Shown: in pieces, positions 30,471-42,743 of the stretch
How positions within the stretch are numbered: the first letter of the stretch is position 1
How the letters are laid out: each line of letters starts with the position of its first letter
Assembly (NCBI RefSeq): GCF_050947335.1
Contig: NC_134995.1
Span: 3,324,501-3,388,500, forward strand
Source of the DNA: Megachile rotundata
Lineage: Eukaryota > Arthropoda > Insecta > Hymenoptera > Megachilidae
Direction: 5' to 3'
Length of the DNA stretch: 64,000 nucleotides
Notes under the pieces: model-generated
What the model was told of the DNA's origin: nothing
Database searches by the model: none
The model's input: the letters and a program-made list of their open reading frames with translations, nothing else
Program-made: the position numbers and the translations under genes

Positions 30471-33400
30471 CTGAAAAGTAAGGTTTGAGTAGGTTAGTGT
30501 GATATTTAACCAATTTTCGGCCAATTTGGATTTCGACAGTTTGATTAGGAAATATTTTAGTGATTTTATAAGGTCCTTTAGCGTTACTTGTGAGTTTTTT
30601 AGATAATCCCGGTAAAGTCTGTTTATTCTCGATTGTAACGAGGTCGTTAACTTTAAATTTGATTGGATTAATTTTCTTATCATGGTACTCTTTGCTACGA
30701 TGTTTTGAGTCAATAAGATTTTCGCGTGCAAGTTGAAAGGATGTATTGAGTTTAAATTTGAGTGATCGGATATAATCGTCGTAAGTATAATGAAATTCTG
30801 GATTTTGTGTTATAGATGAAGGTAGGTAGGCTTTCCGTCCGAAAAGAAGTTCATAAGGCGTATAATGAGTGGATTTGTGCATTGCTGTATTATAACTAAA
30901 CATTGCAAACGGGACATACGTATCCCAATCTGTTTGCTTTTTATTTATATAATGTTTAAGATAATCTTTTAGAGTCAGATGTGATCTCTCGAGGGCTCCA
31001 TTTGTTTCAGGGTGATAAGGCGTGGACGAGACATGTTTTGTCTTAAAGAGATTACTGATTTCTTTGACAAGATCTGACATAAAATCTGTACCTTGATCAG
31101 TCAGGAATGTTTCAGGAATTCCAAAATAGACAAAGATAAAAAGTAAATTTTCAACGATTGTTTGTGCTTCATGATTTGGAACTGCAAATGCAAAAGAATA
31201 TTTCGTCAAGTCGTCTTGAGCCGTGATGATGAATCGATTACCCTGTTCAGTTAGTGGGAGAGGTCTTACTATGTCAATAGCTAATTTCTGAAATGGTTTT
31301 TCCGCAGTGGTTGTGACTTCCATGGGTTGTTTAGTAGGTTTAAAGTTTGTTTTATTTAGTTGGCAAGAATGACACGTCTTAATATAATTTCTAATGTCAC
31401 TTTTCATTGTTGACCAGTGATATCTTTCTTTAACTCTAGAATAGGTACGATTGAAACCACAGTGTCCGGATAGTTTGCTATAATGGCATTCTTTGAGAAT
31501 GACTTGTATTTCATCGCGGTTCTTAGGAACAATTTTCTTTGTATTTAAGAGTTTGATATTGTTAGAAGGAAAAAAGAATTTAACCATTTCGTTAAAAATT
31601 TCGGGCTTAATACCGTTTTGTTTTTTTGGGGGAACTAGAATGAAATCTTTTGATTTTACTGAATCTTGGAGATTCACAAAACTTTGGAACAAGTTACGAT
31701 AGTCAATTTTGTCATGGTGTAAATTTTTAGGGAATAAGATTAATAGAGTTTGATTGTTATTTTGCAATTTATACAACCCATTAGGGCTTGATGTTAATCC
31801 GGTTGTGTCGAAGTTCTCCGTTACGAAATCTGAGTAGGGGTTTTCCTTATCTAAATCTTCAGACCATAAGAATACTATTGTACCTTTTAATTTTGAAAGA
31901 GGTGTCTCTTCTTTTGGGAATTCGATTACATCTGTGTTCGTGTAATGAAATTTCGTAAAGTCTTGATACGTTTTATTGGGTTTGTGTACGTGGAATATGG
32001 ATTCAGAGTTTCCTTTTGGATCAGGATGTAGTCACGATAGACCGTCTGCATTAGAGTTTATTCTTCCGGGTTTACATTTTATAACATACTTGTATTCGTT
32101 AAGGCGTAAACGCCAACGGACGAGTTTTGAAGAAGGGTTTTTACAATTAAAAAGCCATTGAAGGGGTCTGTGATCCGAGTAGATTGTAAATTCTCTGCCA
32201 TAAAGATAAGGTCGAAAATGTTCAATTGTATTTATGATCGCTAATAACTCCTTCTCAGTTGTGGAATAATTTTGTTCAGAGCTATTTAACGTTCTTGAAT
32301 AATAAGCTACAGGTAGATCTTTATTATCTTTTACTTGTGATAGGACACCACCGATGCCTACATTGGATGCATCGCAGGTGACGACAAAGGGTTGAGAAAA
32401 ATCAGGATACTGCAGCAAAGGTTCAGTTGTCAATATTGATTTTATTGTTTCGAACGCTTGTTGTTGTTCTTTGGACCAAATAAACTCGGCGTCGTTTTTT
32501 AATAACGATGTGATTGGTTTTGCGATTGTTGAAAAATTTGGAATAAATTTTCGATAATAACCTGCCATACCAAGAAATGTTTTTATTTGTTTTAAGGTTT
32601 TTGGAGGATTCATCTTCTGTATACATTCGATTTTTTGAGGATTTGGTTTAACTCCATCTTTAGAAATTATGTGCCCCAAGTATTGACAAGATTCGCGTAA
32701 AAATTCGCACTTATCCAGCTGAAGTTTGAGATTAAACTCGCGAAACCTGTTAAAGACATTACGTAATTTTGTATTGTGATCAGAGAGGCTAGACCCGTAG
32801 ATAACTACATCGTCTAGATACACGAAGCATTGTTTGAAGTTAAGCCCGGTCAAAATATTATTCATCATTCTTTGAAAAACAGAGGGAGCATTTTTGAGAC
32901 CGAAGGGTATACGTGTAAATTCAAAATGACCTTCTGGAGTTGAAAAAGCAGTTTTTGTGGCATCGACTGGGTGCATAGGCACTTGATGAAAGCTACTTGT
33001 TAAATCTAATGTCGTAAAATATTGAGCGTGCCCTAATTGATCTAGGATATCTTCTATGTGTGGAAGGGGATACGCATCACCGATAGTCTTCTCATTGAGT
33101 TTTCTGTAGTCGATGACGATTCGCCACTTTTGCTGACCAGAGGCGTCTAATTTCTTGGGTACGACCCAAAGTGGACTTGACCATGGACTTACGGAAGGTT
33201 TAATAATTCCTTGTGTTAACATCGCCTCAATTTGTTTTGATACTTCGTTTTTATGTACCTCAGGATACCTATAGGATTTAACTTGGATAGGAACATCGTC
33301 TGTCGTTGGAATTCTATTCACAGCTGTTGAAGTCGTAGTTAATACGTCGTTGGGGAGATGGAAAATATCTTTGAATTCGTGACATAATTTAATTATTGAG

Positions 33401-33669
33401 TCTTTCTCTTCGGGATTTAAGTGATTGACGCGTAATTTCCCATTTAATAATTCCAATCTTTTAGTTGTATCTTCTGGATCTTCAGAAAAATGAAATACAC
33501 GGGCTTCCTTGGAAGGACGTAGAAGTGGTAATTTAGGTTTAGCAAAAATTTTCTTTTCTAAGGATCGATTAATTATTGTAATCAAAGCTTCATTTTTATT
33601 TATTACTTTCACGAGCGCGTTGGGGACAATTAGTGATTCCTTTTGATCCAATGCTTGATTTAAGATCAA
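30385..33669 (-). pseudogene. pol: Errantivirus pol: RT, RNase H and integrase, one internal stop
   Basis: One frame runs from 33669 (in fact open from about 33720) to 30385. RT motifs are KLNEKTIGDAYPLPHIEDIL, the catalytic YLDD within CFVYLDDVVIYG (about 32817), and FLGMAGYYRKFIPNFS. RNase H has VTCDASNVGIGGVLSQ, TTEKELLAI and YSDHRPLQWL. A TGA at 32034-32032 follows the ADGLS block where relatives have Arg, a probable CGA-to-TGA change. The frame stays open through 31777 into integrase: zinc finger HxxxxSGHCG ... CHSCQLNK, and core residues in LAIDIVRPLP, LTDQGTDF and NGALERSH. A chromodomain-like tail GPYKITKIFPNQTVEI ends it. Confidence 0.9.
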
Positions 33670-33720
33670 TCCTTCGTCTAAATTAAGAGGGTTTTTATGA
33701 CGTCATACGCCATAATTGGG

Positions 33721-36539
33721 AATAATTTAAATAATTACGTACTGTTTATTTGTCGAAAGTATTTCCGAATAAAATAATTTATATGTATACATATATTCCA
33801 TCAAGTTTCAGTTCCTTAGTTTTTTCCTCCCCTTTTCTCTAATACTAGGATTAGTCAATTGTAGGAAATCGCTATCCTCGCTTAAAAGTATCTAACTTTT
33901 TTAGTTATTAGTAGATTATTATTCTTACGTCTGGAGGCGTATGAAAGATTTGTAGGTATTGCAGGTCTAGCCGATTTCTAGTAGCTTGCAAGTAAGTTAT
34001 AGTTCAGTATTGAATAAATATTCAACAAAATCAACACGGCTCATTTTTTAGTATTGGTGCATAAAATCTCGTCACAATTTCCCTGTTATATGAAAAATAA
34101 TTACACATTGCAGTTTATTTTATTACAAAAGAATTCCATTCCAATAAAATCCTGGTTTACAAAGAATTTTATTAGTTTTATTATGTTCAAAGAAGCAAGA
34201 CCATTGAGAATCGACAATAAAAGAAGAATCTTAGAATCAGGAAGAATATGAATATGAAGAGAATTCGGACCCAAATGATTCAAAGAAATTGAGGAAAACG
34301 ATAATTGAACTACTAAAACAACACAGCAATTAACACACTATTGGGTACTGAACATGTACTATCTAACGCCACAAAATATAAAATGTTTGAAATATTTTTA
34401 AACTTATGGGGTTGCCCCACTTTCAAAATAAACCGCTCACATGTTATCTCGTTGACTATCATAACATTACGCATATCATTACTTGTTACTCGAGTGCATG
34501 ATAGTGACAAAGTAGCAGAGACACGTTGTTCTGCTACTGTTTAAAACGTTTTGACTATGCGTAAAATTAATGTATTTTTCGTGTTTGTCATTACATGTTG
34601 TGTTTGTTTTTCTCTCTTAAAAGCACATTTTCCTGTAATATCCACGTTTATTTTAGCATATTTTTTTCTTTTTATAAAAATATTATACATGATGTGAATA
34701 ATCCATACCTCACTATACATGTAATGCTGTTTTAACGCTAATTTAATACTGAAAATTGTTTAACGTCAGAAACTTAAAACTACGCGTAAATTGAGTATAG
34801 ATATATTTATATATATAAATGTAAATATGACGGAATATTAAGAATATAATTAATTTAATTTTAATTTTAATTAAAATTCACTTAAAAATATTTGCTATGT
34901 TTGTAAGAATGATATTAGAAAAACAAAGTAATATTCCATGTTGTAAGGTTTATACAAAAATAAAAGTAATTTTCACAGTTCCCATTCAACCATTACAATA
35001 AGCAAACATACAAAAATCTGCACTCTGATCATCGACACGCTCGCCGATCCTTTGTTCGCACGCTCGCTTCTACTAAACTTGCCAATTTCGACTATCCGAC
35101 TCACATTCCTCACTCTGTTTATAAATCGCCGAGCCACCAGAGGCTCTCCCACCACTTATCCTATCTATTACAATTTCTATACTGTACAAATCTTACAATG
35201 TTTGGTTTTTATTCTTAATACATCTAATTGTTTTTTTGTAAAAATAATTAGATAAATAGTACATATAGTAATGTATATACATATAAAAAAATGATATTGT
35301 GATGTAACAATCAAGTTGATCTAAAAACAGTGCTAATTAAAATTATACCATTTAAAATTATTTGTTCTTATTGAATAGATCATTTGTTTAGTTTCACGTG
35401 ACTTTAAGAATTCTATAATAACCGAACACATGGTACATTTTTGACAGAGTTTAACGCTGGTTAATATTAAATATATAATGTTTATTAATATGAAAGGATG
35501 TTACTATAAATTAATGGATATAAATTGAAGACGCGCTTGTGCACGTTGCGCGTGCATCGCAGGTAGCCGAGCACAGCAAGAAGGAATTAAATAAAAGACA
35601 TTCGCATATTACATTTCTACCAACTTATACATTCGGCAGCCTAGATAGATTATACTACCAACAATTTCCGTTATCATTAGAATGCACATTCTTTATTTTA
35701 TACATGAGGGTAGTATACGCATATCCAATAAGTATATCCAACTTAACAAACGATACCAACCTACCCTCTAAGAAAACATGCTTCAGTATTCTCATTGTTG
35801 TTATAAATGTATTCAAGAAATTACTTCCAGATTGGGAATGAACTAGAAACATAAATAAGGGATGCACCACAAACTAGCTAATATAAAGCAGCTTACATAA
35901 ACAGCTTTATCTCGGTAAAAGTCAGTATACGTATTAAATAAAATAATAAATTACTTTGAAAGTTTATTAATAATTTTGTAATATTTAATAATGATATTTA
36001 ATAATTTTTTATAATTAATTATCAATAATTTCCTTCATTTTGACGGATTCCATAAAAGTGTTAAACTCACTTATATATTGTTATTTCCACCATGAATAAG
36101 TTTCACTTTATTTAAGTTGTAAATTAAAATGGAACTAATGATTTAATGTATTAGTAATAGATAGGAAAATTTAAGCGATCCGTTACTTAACATCACACAG
36201 CAATTTTTATTTTAATAGAAGAGAGTCCAGAAATGTTAATTTGTTGTACGGAGATGGACGCGTTTTTATCTATGAATGTAATGGTATAATTTTAATTAAT
36301 GCTAAGAAGTCCTTCACATAAACGTCGAGGAATATCTTTTACCATACATTGTGAGGTCTTCATCGTATTCTCAACAGATTTCAAGACCTATTTCAACGAA
36401 GTAATTTATCTCTGAAAACAATAGTACGAGGAAGCTGATATACCTTTGAATAATGCTAACATCAGAAACATGCAAACCGCTACTGGTAAAAATGTCAAAC
36501 ATAGATGACACGGTAAAAAATTAATGAGCGGTAGATTTC
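33721..36539. other. AT-rich intergenic DNA
   Basis: No gene is supported. A short block at 33700-34050 of mixed composition, with an AATAAA-type signal near 34011, may be an old LTR but has no partner. ORFs of 60-100 codons at 34054-35870 have no domains. Confidence 0.5.
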
Positions 36540-37300
36540 CTGTCTACCGAGTTCTTCCCCCAAGGAAGAGAAAAATGATGGATAGGTGAAGAGTGGAGGG
36601 TGGCTGGAAGGTGGTGGTGGTAGGAGTGGGAGATGGTTGAAGGCAATGCTGGTCGTTAGCGTTAATGAATAAGTAAGGTTAATTTGCGAATGGGTTTCAC
36701 ACTACGCGCTGCTTCGTCCGCTTGTACCCGAGGGCATCCATTTCATTATCGAGTCTAGAGCACCCCTTGATCCACCCCTCTCTCGCCCCCTTACTTACTG
36801 CCAGCCACCCACGATCTCGAGATCGCATTTCGACCCCTTCATTTACAACCTTTCAGATTTTCTGCTTTAAGTTAGTGAGCACGAGTGTCTGCTTTTTGTT
36901 TAAAAAAAAGAAAAGAAAAAAGAACCAGGGGCAATCCCTTGGTTGACGCGCGCACTTGTCATTTGTTAGCAAGCGCCTGTCTTTACACGAAGATGGAATC
37001 AACTGTTATGAATACTGCTCGTTTGTGGATGTTTAGAGAGCTCACGAAGTGCGTAGCGTATCAGGAAAAAGAATACCCTATAATGGTTGCATTATTCAGT
37101 CGGATTCGACGAGAAAAGTACACGGTAACGGCGACGAAGTGAAATGGAAACGTCTGAAAAGGAACTCTGAAAGAATTTTTAAAGCGGGATGTGTAGTAAC
37201 TCTGGCAGTCGATACAACCCTTAAGTCAACGTCATTGTCGTGTATTTCGCTATCTATTCTAAACGTTTCTATGTATTTTATTCGGAAATAGTTACACATT
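36540..37300. other. GC-richer island in AT-rich DNA, possible host exon or promoter
   Basis: Purine-rich (36560-36640) then pyrimidine-rich (36720-36850) tracts with several CpGs, unlike the flanks. Short ORFs overlap (36722-36946, 36885-37142, 37049-37291) with no domain I recognise. It could be 5' untranslated or promoter sequence of a host gene; this is inference from composition only. Confidence 0.25.
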
Positions 37301-39209
37301 GTGGCCAAACAATTTATAAAATTTTTTTATACAAATATAAATAATCTCTTACTTGTAGCGAATATTATAATTTATTACAGTAATTTCGTAATTGTAGTTA
37401 TGCCTTTTGTAACCACGGACAGAATAAGCCTGAAAGAAAAAGTAAAAATAACCTTGATATAAACAAGCAAATAAAATACATATTTTATTTATACTGCTCA
37501 ATGAATTTACACTATGTTAGATCTTGTAGCCGTAGTTGTCCCTTAAAGTTTCTGTATTAAATACGAGTCTGTAAATTGTTTTTTTCGATATTCCTAATTG
37601 TTTAGAAATTCAGTTAAACTCAAATAAACAGCAAACAACATTAGGAATGTACATTTCTAACTTTAGAAACGTTTAATGTTTTGACAAAAACTTTGTATAC
37701 AGAAATATTTTCCTTCTCAATATTCATTGCACGAAATGTTACTTGAAATACCAACTATAATTATATTAATAATATTTAATTATTTAAGATTAATTATATT
37801 TAAATAAGTTTGAAGTGTGATGAACATGAGAAAAGCATCAAAAATTTTTGTGAATATACAATTTATTTTAGAAACTAACTATATTTGTAAACGACTTAAA
37901 TTATTTTAATATTTTCAAAATTGGAATAACTCTAAATAAATATCGGTTTCCTTAAATCATAAAGTTAATTTTATATTCTTTTGTTTGGATATTGATGAAT
38001 CATACGAGTTGTATAGTGTCAAATTTTGTTAAATAGTTAAATTTGTCCGATAAAAACATAAACAAAAAATTGTAGCTTCTTTTTTTATTATAAGGCAATG
38101 GTAACATGGAAATCAGCATTTATAAAATATATTTAAAATATTGAATAAAGTAATTAATTAATATACTGTAGATATACATAACTTATACATATTTCGTTTG
38201 GTCGTGATGTTTAATTTAATCATATACTATAAAATGTACATGATGTTTATCAAGTGTAAAATCGATAACTAATTCGTGATTTTGCGAAATATCGACAAGT
38301 TTATTATTAAGCCCTTGTCATACTATTTCGAATCATTATGTTTTTATGAGTGTCATATTGTGACGTTTTATGTGTCAATATATCAGGAAAAACCAACTTT
38401 AACTAATTTATAGTTTATTTCAACCCTTTGAAACAGGAAGTCTATTCATTGTCGACCATGGCTATTCTAGTAGTATAGGCTATATTAGCAAGTTTGAATT
38501 AGTTATACAACTAAGAAAAATATCATATATATGTTTTTTCTATATGAGATCAAGTAATACAAATATCACCATAAAAGTATTAATATCGGAAAAATTTTAC
38601 ATTTAATCCATGAATTTTAAGATTTGCTAACCAACGTTAATAAAAGCACAAAATAAATATTATAAAATCAGCGTTTGTTGCGTGCATTTAGCGAAATTAA
38701 TGGTAATTTGTAATATTTATTATAGAAGTGAAATAAATGCTACAAGTTTCATGTAAGGTAGATATACAACTTTCTTCTTTCATTTTATTATTTTGCGGCT
38801 AGAGCCTGTACTAATCAAGATTGACGTCAGAATTGAAGATCTTTATGCCTGATCCATTTATTATTTTATTTTAAACTAACACTGTTTCGACTGTTAGATG
38901 TCCCTTATGGTTATATTTGACGCTCAATAGACTTGTAGTAAGTAAGTTTGGTAATAGAGAGCACTATCATACTAATAATATTTATTACACCAAAACTGTA
39001 ATATTAAAAGTATTTTGATTATTTTTATTCAATAAATGTTTCATTTTATAATCACTGTCACGCGTAGAAATTCAATTTCTTTGTAATAGCTTATAAGTAC
39101 AATGACAATTAACATAATTTATTTCTTAGTAAATGCTAATGATACGCAATTTTGGTGTTTCATTGTTAAAATCCACTCTTACCGGAGACAAATGATAAAT
39201 TTTTACTCA
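37301..39209. other. AT-rich intergenic DNA
   Basis: Long AT-rich runs without any ORF, repeat pair or terminus that I could support. Confidence 0.5.
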
Positions 39210-41198
39210 CAAGGAAAGGAATGCAAGTGTCCTCCTCCGATTTTGATGAAATTTCGTAGGTTTGTTAAGCAGGCAAAAATAAACGAGCCCTTAAAGTTTC
39301 GACCCCTTTTGGCTATCTCGAAAACCATACGAGATACATTAAAACTTCTAATAGAAAAGTTGTATGGTTTCTTGCGTATAATAACAGGATGTTAACGAAT
39401 TTTGCAAAATACAATTTGTTTATAACACAAAAATTTTTCATAACCTTATTTTACAATTTATTCAAACTTGTATAATGACAAAAAGTGTAGAGAATTTTAT
39501 TACAAATCCATTGGTATATATATTGCCGCCTACAATTCCTCAGATTTTTATCATAAAGGTTCGCGCGCGCGCCCGCTGACGCTCCACACTATACTAAATC
39601 GGATGAAGTCGGACGATATTACACTGTCAGTCAACATTATTTATAAGCATAAAGGAGAAACAATTACATTTGCGTTGTAATTAACATTTTTCGTTAAAGT
39701 ACAGAGATATTCTATATGTTAATTTTATTAGGTAATGAATAGTTTAAATACGTTAAGGAACATAATCACGGCAATGGTGGTATTGCTCGAAGAAATGATT
39801 TAAACGGTTTTCGATGCACCGTGCACATAAAATAATTGCTGCGTTACTACATATATGGCATAGTGGTTCATTATGTGATGCATAGCAAAATACGGGATTT
39901 TGAAAATGAGGTCTTGACGATATGTATCTACTTTATACCATGGAGTATTTGAACCTCGATTACAGCAGACCATGTTCAAGGCGATGAATATTTTTGTTAT
40001 GGCATCGACATCCGGAAAACTTACAAAAGAAAATTTTAAAACCTGGTTAACAGAAGGTTATTCTCCAAATACAAACAACAAAACAGCTCTATTATTCGAT
40101 TCTTGGAGCGCGCATTGTTGTCGTAGGATTGACGAAGCTATTCCGATAAATAAAGAAATAATGTTATTTATGATTCTAACTGGAACTACAAAATATTTAC
40201 AACTATTATACGTGTACGGATTTCACGTATGGAAAAATTTGTTTGTCGCTTTTCGGACATAGTTGTTATATTGCAATATGACATTAATCTCCACACACGA
40301 GATAGAATTCTAAAACTACAATGACTTGTTCATAATCAGTTTTCTTCACCACGATTCGAAAATTTCATTTTATGATTTAAAAGTGGATTCATATCGTCAA
40401 AACCACCTCATTTTCCAAATACAGTAGAATTTTGCTATGCATCACATAATGAACCACTATGCCATATACATATGCCGTGACGTACCAATTATTACATATA
40501 CTTAATGTCGGAAACCGTTGTGTTTGAAACATTTTTTCGAAGAATACCATTATTGCCACGATTATGTTCCCTAACGTATTCAAACTATTAGTTACCTATA
40601 AAATTGACATATACATAGAATACCTATGTACTTTAACAATAAATGTTTTGTAATACAAATTTAATAAAATTAACAGTTATGTATAACGCAAATATAATTG
40701 TTTTTTATTTATGCTTAAAAATGACGTTGACTGGTAGTGTAATATCGTCCGATATGATTCGGTTTAGTATCATGCGGGCGCGCGCGCGAACCTTTATGAT
40801 AAAAATCTGAGGAATTGTAGGAGGCAATATTGTATATATATATACCAATGGATTTGTAATAAAATTCTCTACACTTTTTGTCATTATACAAATTTGAATA
40901 AATTGTAAAATAAGGTTATGAAAAATTTTTGTGTTATAAACAAATTGTATTTTGCAAAATTCGTTAACATCCTGTTATTATACGCAAGAAACCATACAAA
41001 TTTTCTATTAGAAGTTTTAATGTATCTCGTATGGTTTTCGAAATAGCCAAAAGGGGTCGAAACTTTAAGGGCTCGTTTCACCCCTTAAACCCGCGTCTCA
41101 GCCGATAAATAAAAATACGTGTCCCTTATTTTTGCCTGCTTCACAAACCTACGAAGTTTCATCAAAATCGAAGGAGGACACTTGCGTGCCTTTCCTTG
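39210..41198. mobile_element. DNA transposon with very long terminal inverted repeats and a DDE fragment
   Basis: The left arm (39210 to about 39930) and right arm (about 40395 to 41198) are inverted copies beginning CAAGGAAAGG, with small indels; the right arm has an extra block of about 50 bases (ACACGTATTTTTATTTATC ... GGGTGAAA) that the left arm lost. Both ends are flanked by TCA (39207-39209, 41199-41201), a possible 3-base TSD. A (GC)n run sits in each arm (39555, 40778). The centre encodes a transposase piece. The superfamily is uncertain. Confidence 0.8.
39972..40262 (+). pseudogene. DDE transposase fragment (IS630/pogo-like fold)
   Basis: 96 codons. The block VMASTSGKLTKENFKTWL is followed by KTALLFDSWSAHC, where the Asp sits in the typical second-Asp strand (LLxDSWxxHC), then NKEIMLFMILTGTTKYLQLLYVYGFHVWKN, matching the PxGTTxxxQPLDVxGFxxWKN block of DDE endonucleases. 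In that block the usual Pro-Leu-Asp is changed to Leu-Leu-Tyr, so it is probably inactive. The N-terminus and first Asp are missing. Confidence 0.65.
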
Positions 41199-41989
41199 TC
41201 AGACGAATATAAGTTGGAAACAATCCAAAAATACAGATTACTATGCTTAAATTATAACTTTTACGGTAAGTTATTTGTATACCTCAGGATTCGCAGGTAA
41301 AGTTTAACATTTGCCACTATTTGAGCTTCTGGTGTAACATAATACATTAAGGGCAAAGTGCAAAACAGGTAATAGTGCTTCACTCGTGTAACTTATACTT
41401 TGAAGCTCAGCTGTGTACAAAATTACCCCTAACTTATGCCTGATTTATATTAGAATATATAAGATCAATAATTTTATTCGCCATAAATTTTGAAATAAAT
41501 ATGACTAACTATTTGACTAATTTGAAATAAATTTTACTTTAAAGTAGTGCATGAATAGTTCTTAAACTCGCTGTGTATTATGATTTATTATTCTAGTTTC
41601 AAAATGAAATTTTGAATGAATAATTTAGTTATTCCAACAATTTGAAAAATTTTAGAACTTTGACGTATTTATTACATTGTATGTACCAATATTTCTGTTA
41701 ATAATATATAAATAGTTTTTCTTTGAATATTCATTCCATAGGACAAGTTAACATATATCTATGCCTTTCATTCCTGCTTTCATTTCAGCTATCATTTATT
41801 TGAATCAATTACGTAAAAAGTAGTATTCTCAGAGATTGTTTTAATTTTCTTCTGCATATGCTGCAAGTAAAGTCTTGAAGAAAGTATATGTGGCGGTTTC
41901 ACTCCCACGCTCATCGCCACTAGATGGCGCATAGAATCGAGACCTAGACTTTCTCGTTAGTACTTCAAGAGCCTACCGATTCATATATA
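41199..41989. other. AT-rich spacer
   Basis: No gene. It contains the CTCF-consensus site at 41917-41930, described separately. Confidence 0.5.
41917..41930 (+). promoter_or_regulatory. Perfect match to the CTCF core consensus
   Basis: CCACTAGATGGCGC fits CCASYAGRKGGCRS at all 14 positions. CTCF is a zinc-finger insulator protein present in many insects. The match is visible; binding is not shown. The same short motif also occurs inside some insect repeats, so it may be repeat-borne. Confidence 0.5.
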
Positions 41990-42180
41990 CAGGGTGTCTC
42001 ACAACTCGTGTAGGTCCCTGAAACGGGGGGTAGCTGACGTGATTCTAAGCAAGATTTCCCTTTGCAAAAATCGGGTTCGAAGCGTCGTTTTTGACTTAGT
42101 AACGAAAAACACGGACCAATCAGAGCGCCGGGATTACGCGCGCCGAGAAGCGGGAGCGAAAGCTTCGAGCCAGTCGCCGG
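41990..42180 (+). mobile_element. Half of a fold-back MITE (same family as 62034-62378)
   Basis: It begins CAGGGTGTCTCACAACTCGT after TA (41988-41989) and follows the left arm of the complete copy, including ACACGGACCAAT(C/T)AGAGCGC. The right arm is missing and the sequence changes after about 42180. Confidence 0.75.
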
Positions 42181-42743
42181 AGTGCGAACGCGATCAACTG
42201 AGTTTTCCTCGGAACTGTCTTAACGTCTAATATGAAGTCTTTACATCGCAACTCAGTTAAATAACAAACAGAATAATTAAAAGTAATGTTCATTTATTCA
42301 TTTCTCATGAAGGAGGATCAGAATTAGTTACGTGTAATTGACATAAAGTATGCAAATGGAATTTATTGAATACTGCAATTCGTTAACGACAAGGAATGTG
42401 ACATTAAATATCGAAATTTTTTTGTTTTATTTCCGATAGTAATATTGGCCATCGAATTTACGTATTTTAATAGGAAATACTTATTCTGTTTGTGATAAAA
42501 AAGAGTTTCAATGTGAGATCTAACAAATATATTAACGTCTCTACTAATTTACAGGAAAGGGTATAGCCGGATAAGGTGGTCAAATGTGCCCTTGAGTCGA
42601 ATTTGAGACCCAACTCGTCAGTCGGTAGCATATCCCAAAAAAACATCTCACACCAAGTTTCAACCCCGTATCTCATCCGTGGGGGTAGTAAAAGGGAAAA
42701 AACGAAATTCCGGTTTTTGGCCCTAACGGTAAACTATAAAGTA
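42181..42743. other. Unannotated stretch with a possible transposon end
   Basis: AT-rich to about 42550, then a GC-richer block (GGGTATAGCCGGATAAGGTG ... TTCCGGTTTTTGGCCC) that looks like a truncated repeat; it has no second copy in the window. Confidence 0.35.

Larger units (their letters stand above)
27879..33720 (-). mobile_element. Errantivirus-like endogenous retrovirus, 5'-truncated
   Basis: The minus strand carries, in order, the end of a protease-RT linker, RT, RNase H, integrase, an overlapping envelope-like ORF, a polypurine tract and a 3' LTR. gag, most of protease, the primer site and the 5' LTR are missing; recognisable coding sequence fades near 33690-33720. Gypsy-class pol plus a third ORF with a furin-type site and a terminal membrane segment is the errantivirus arrangement of insects. 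Single in-frame stops in pol and env show the copy is inactive. Confidence 0.88.

Noticed and set aside
32032..32040. Programmed readthrough at the errantivirus pol stop (TGA CTA)
   Set aside because: The context resembles the leaky UGA-CUA, but the position is an Arg in the conserved RNase H end block (ADGLSR), so a CGA-to-TGA mutation is simpler. Errantiviruses are not known to need a stop there.
36722..36946. Small proline/serine-rich protein gene
   Set aside because: It follows a pyrimidine-rich tract, ends in a lysine run from an A/G tract, and has no domain or start context.
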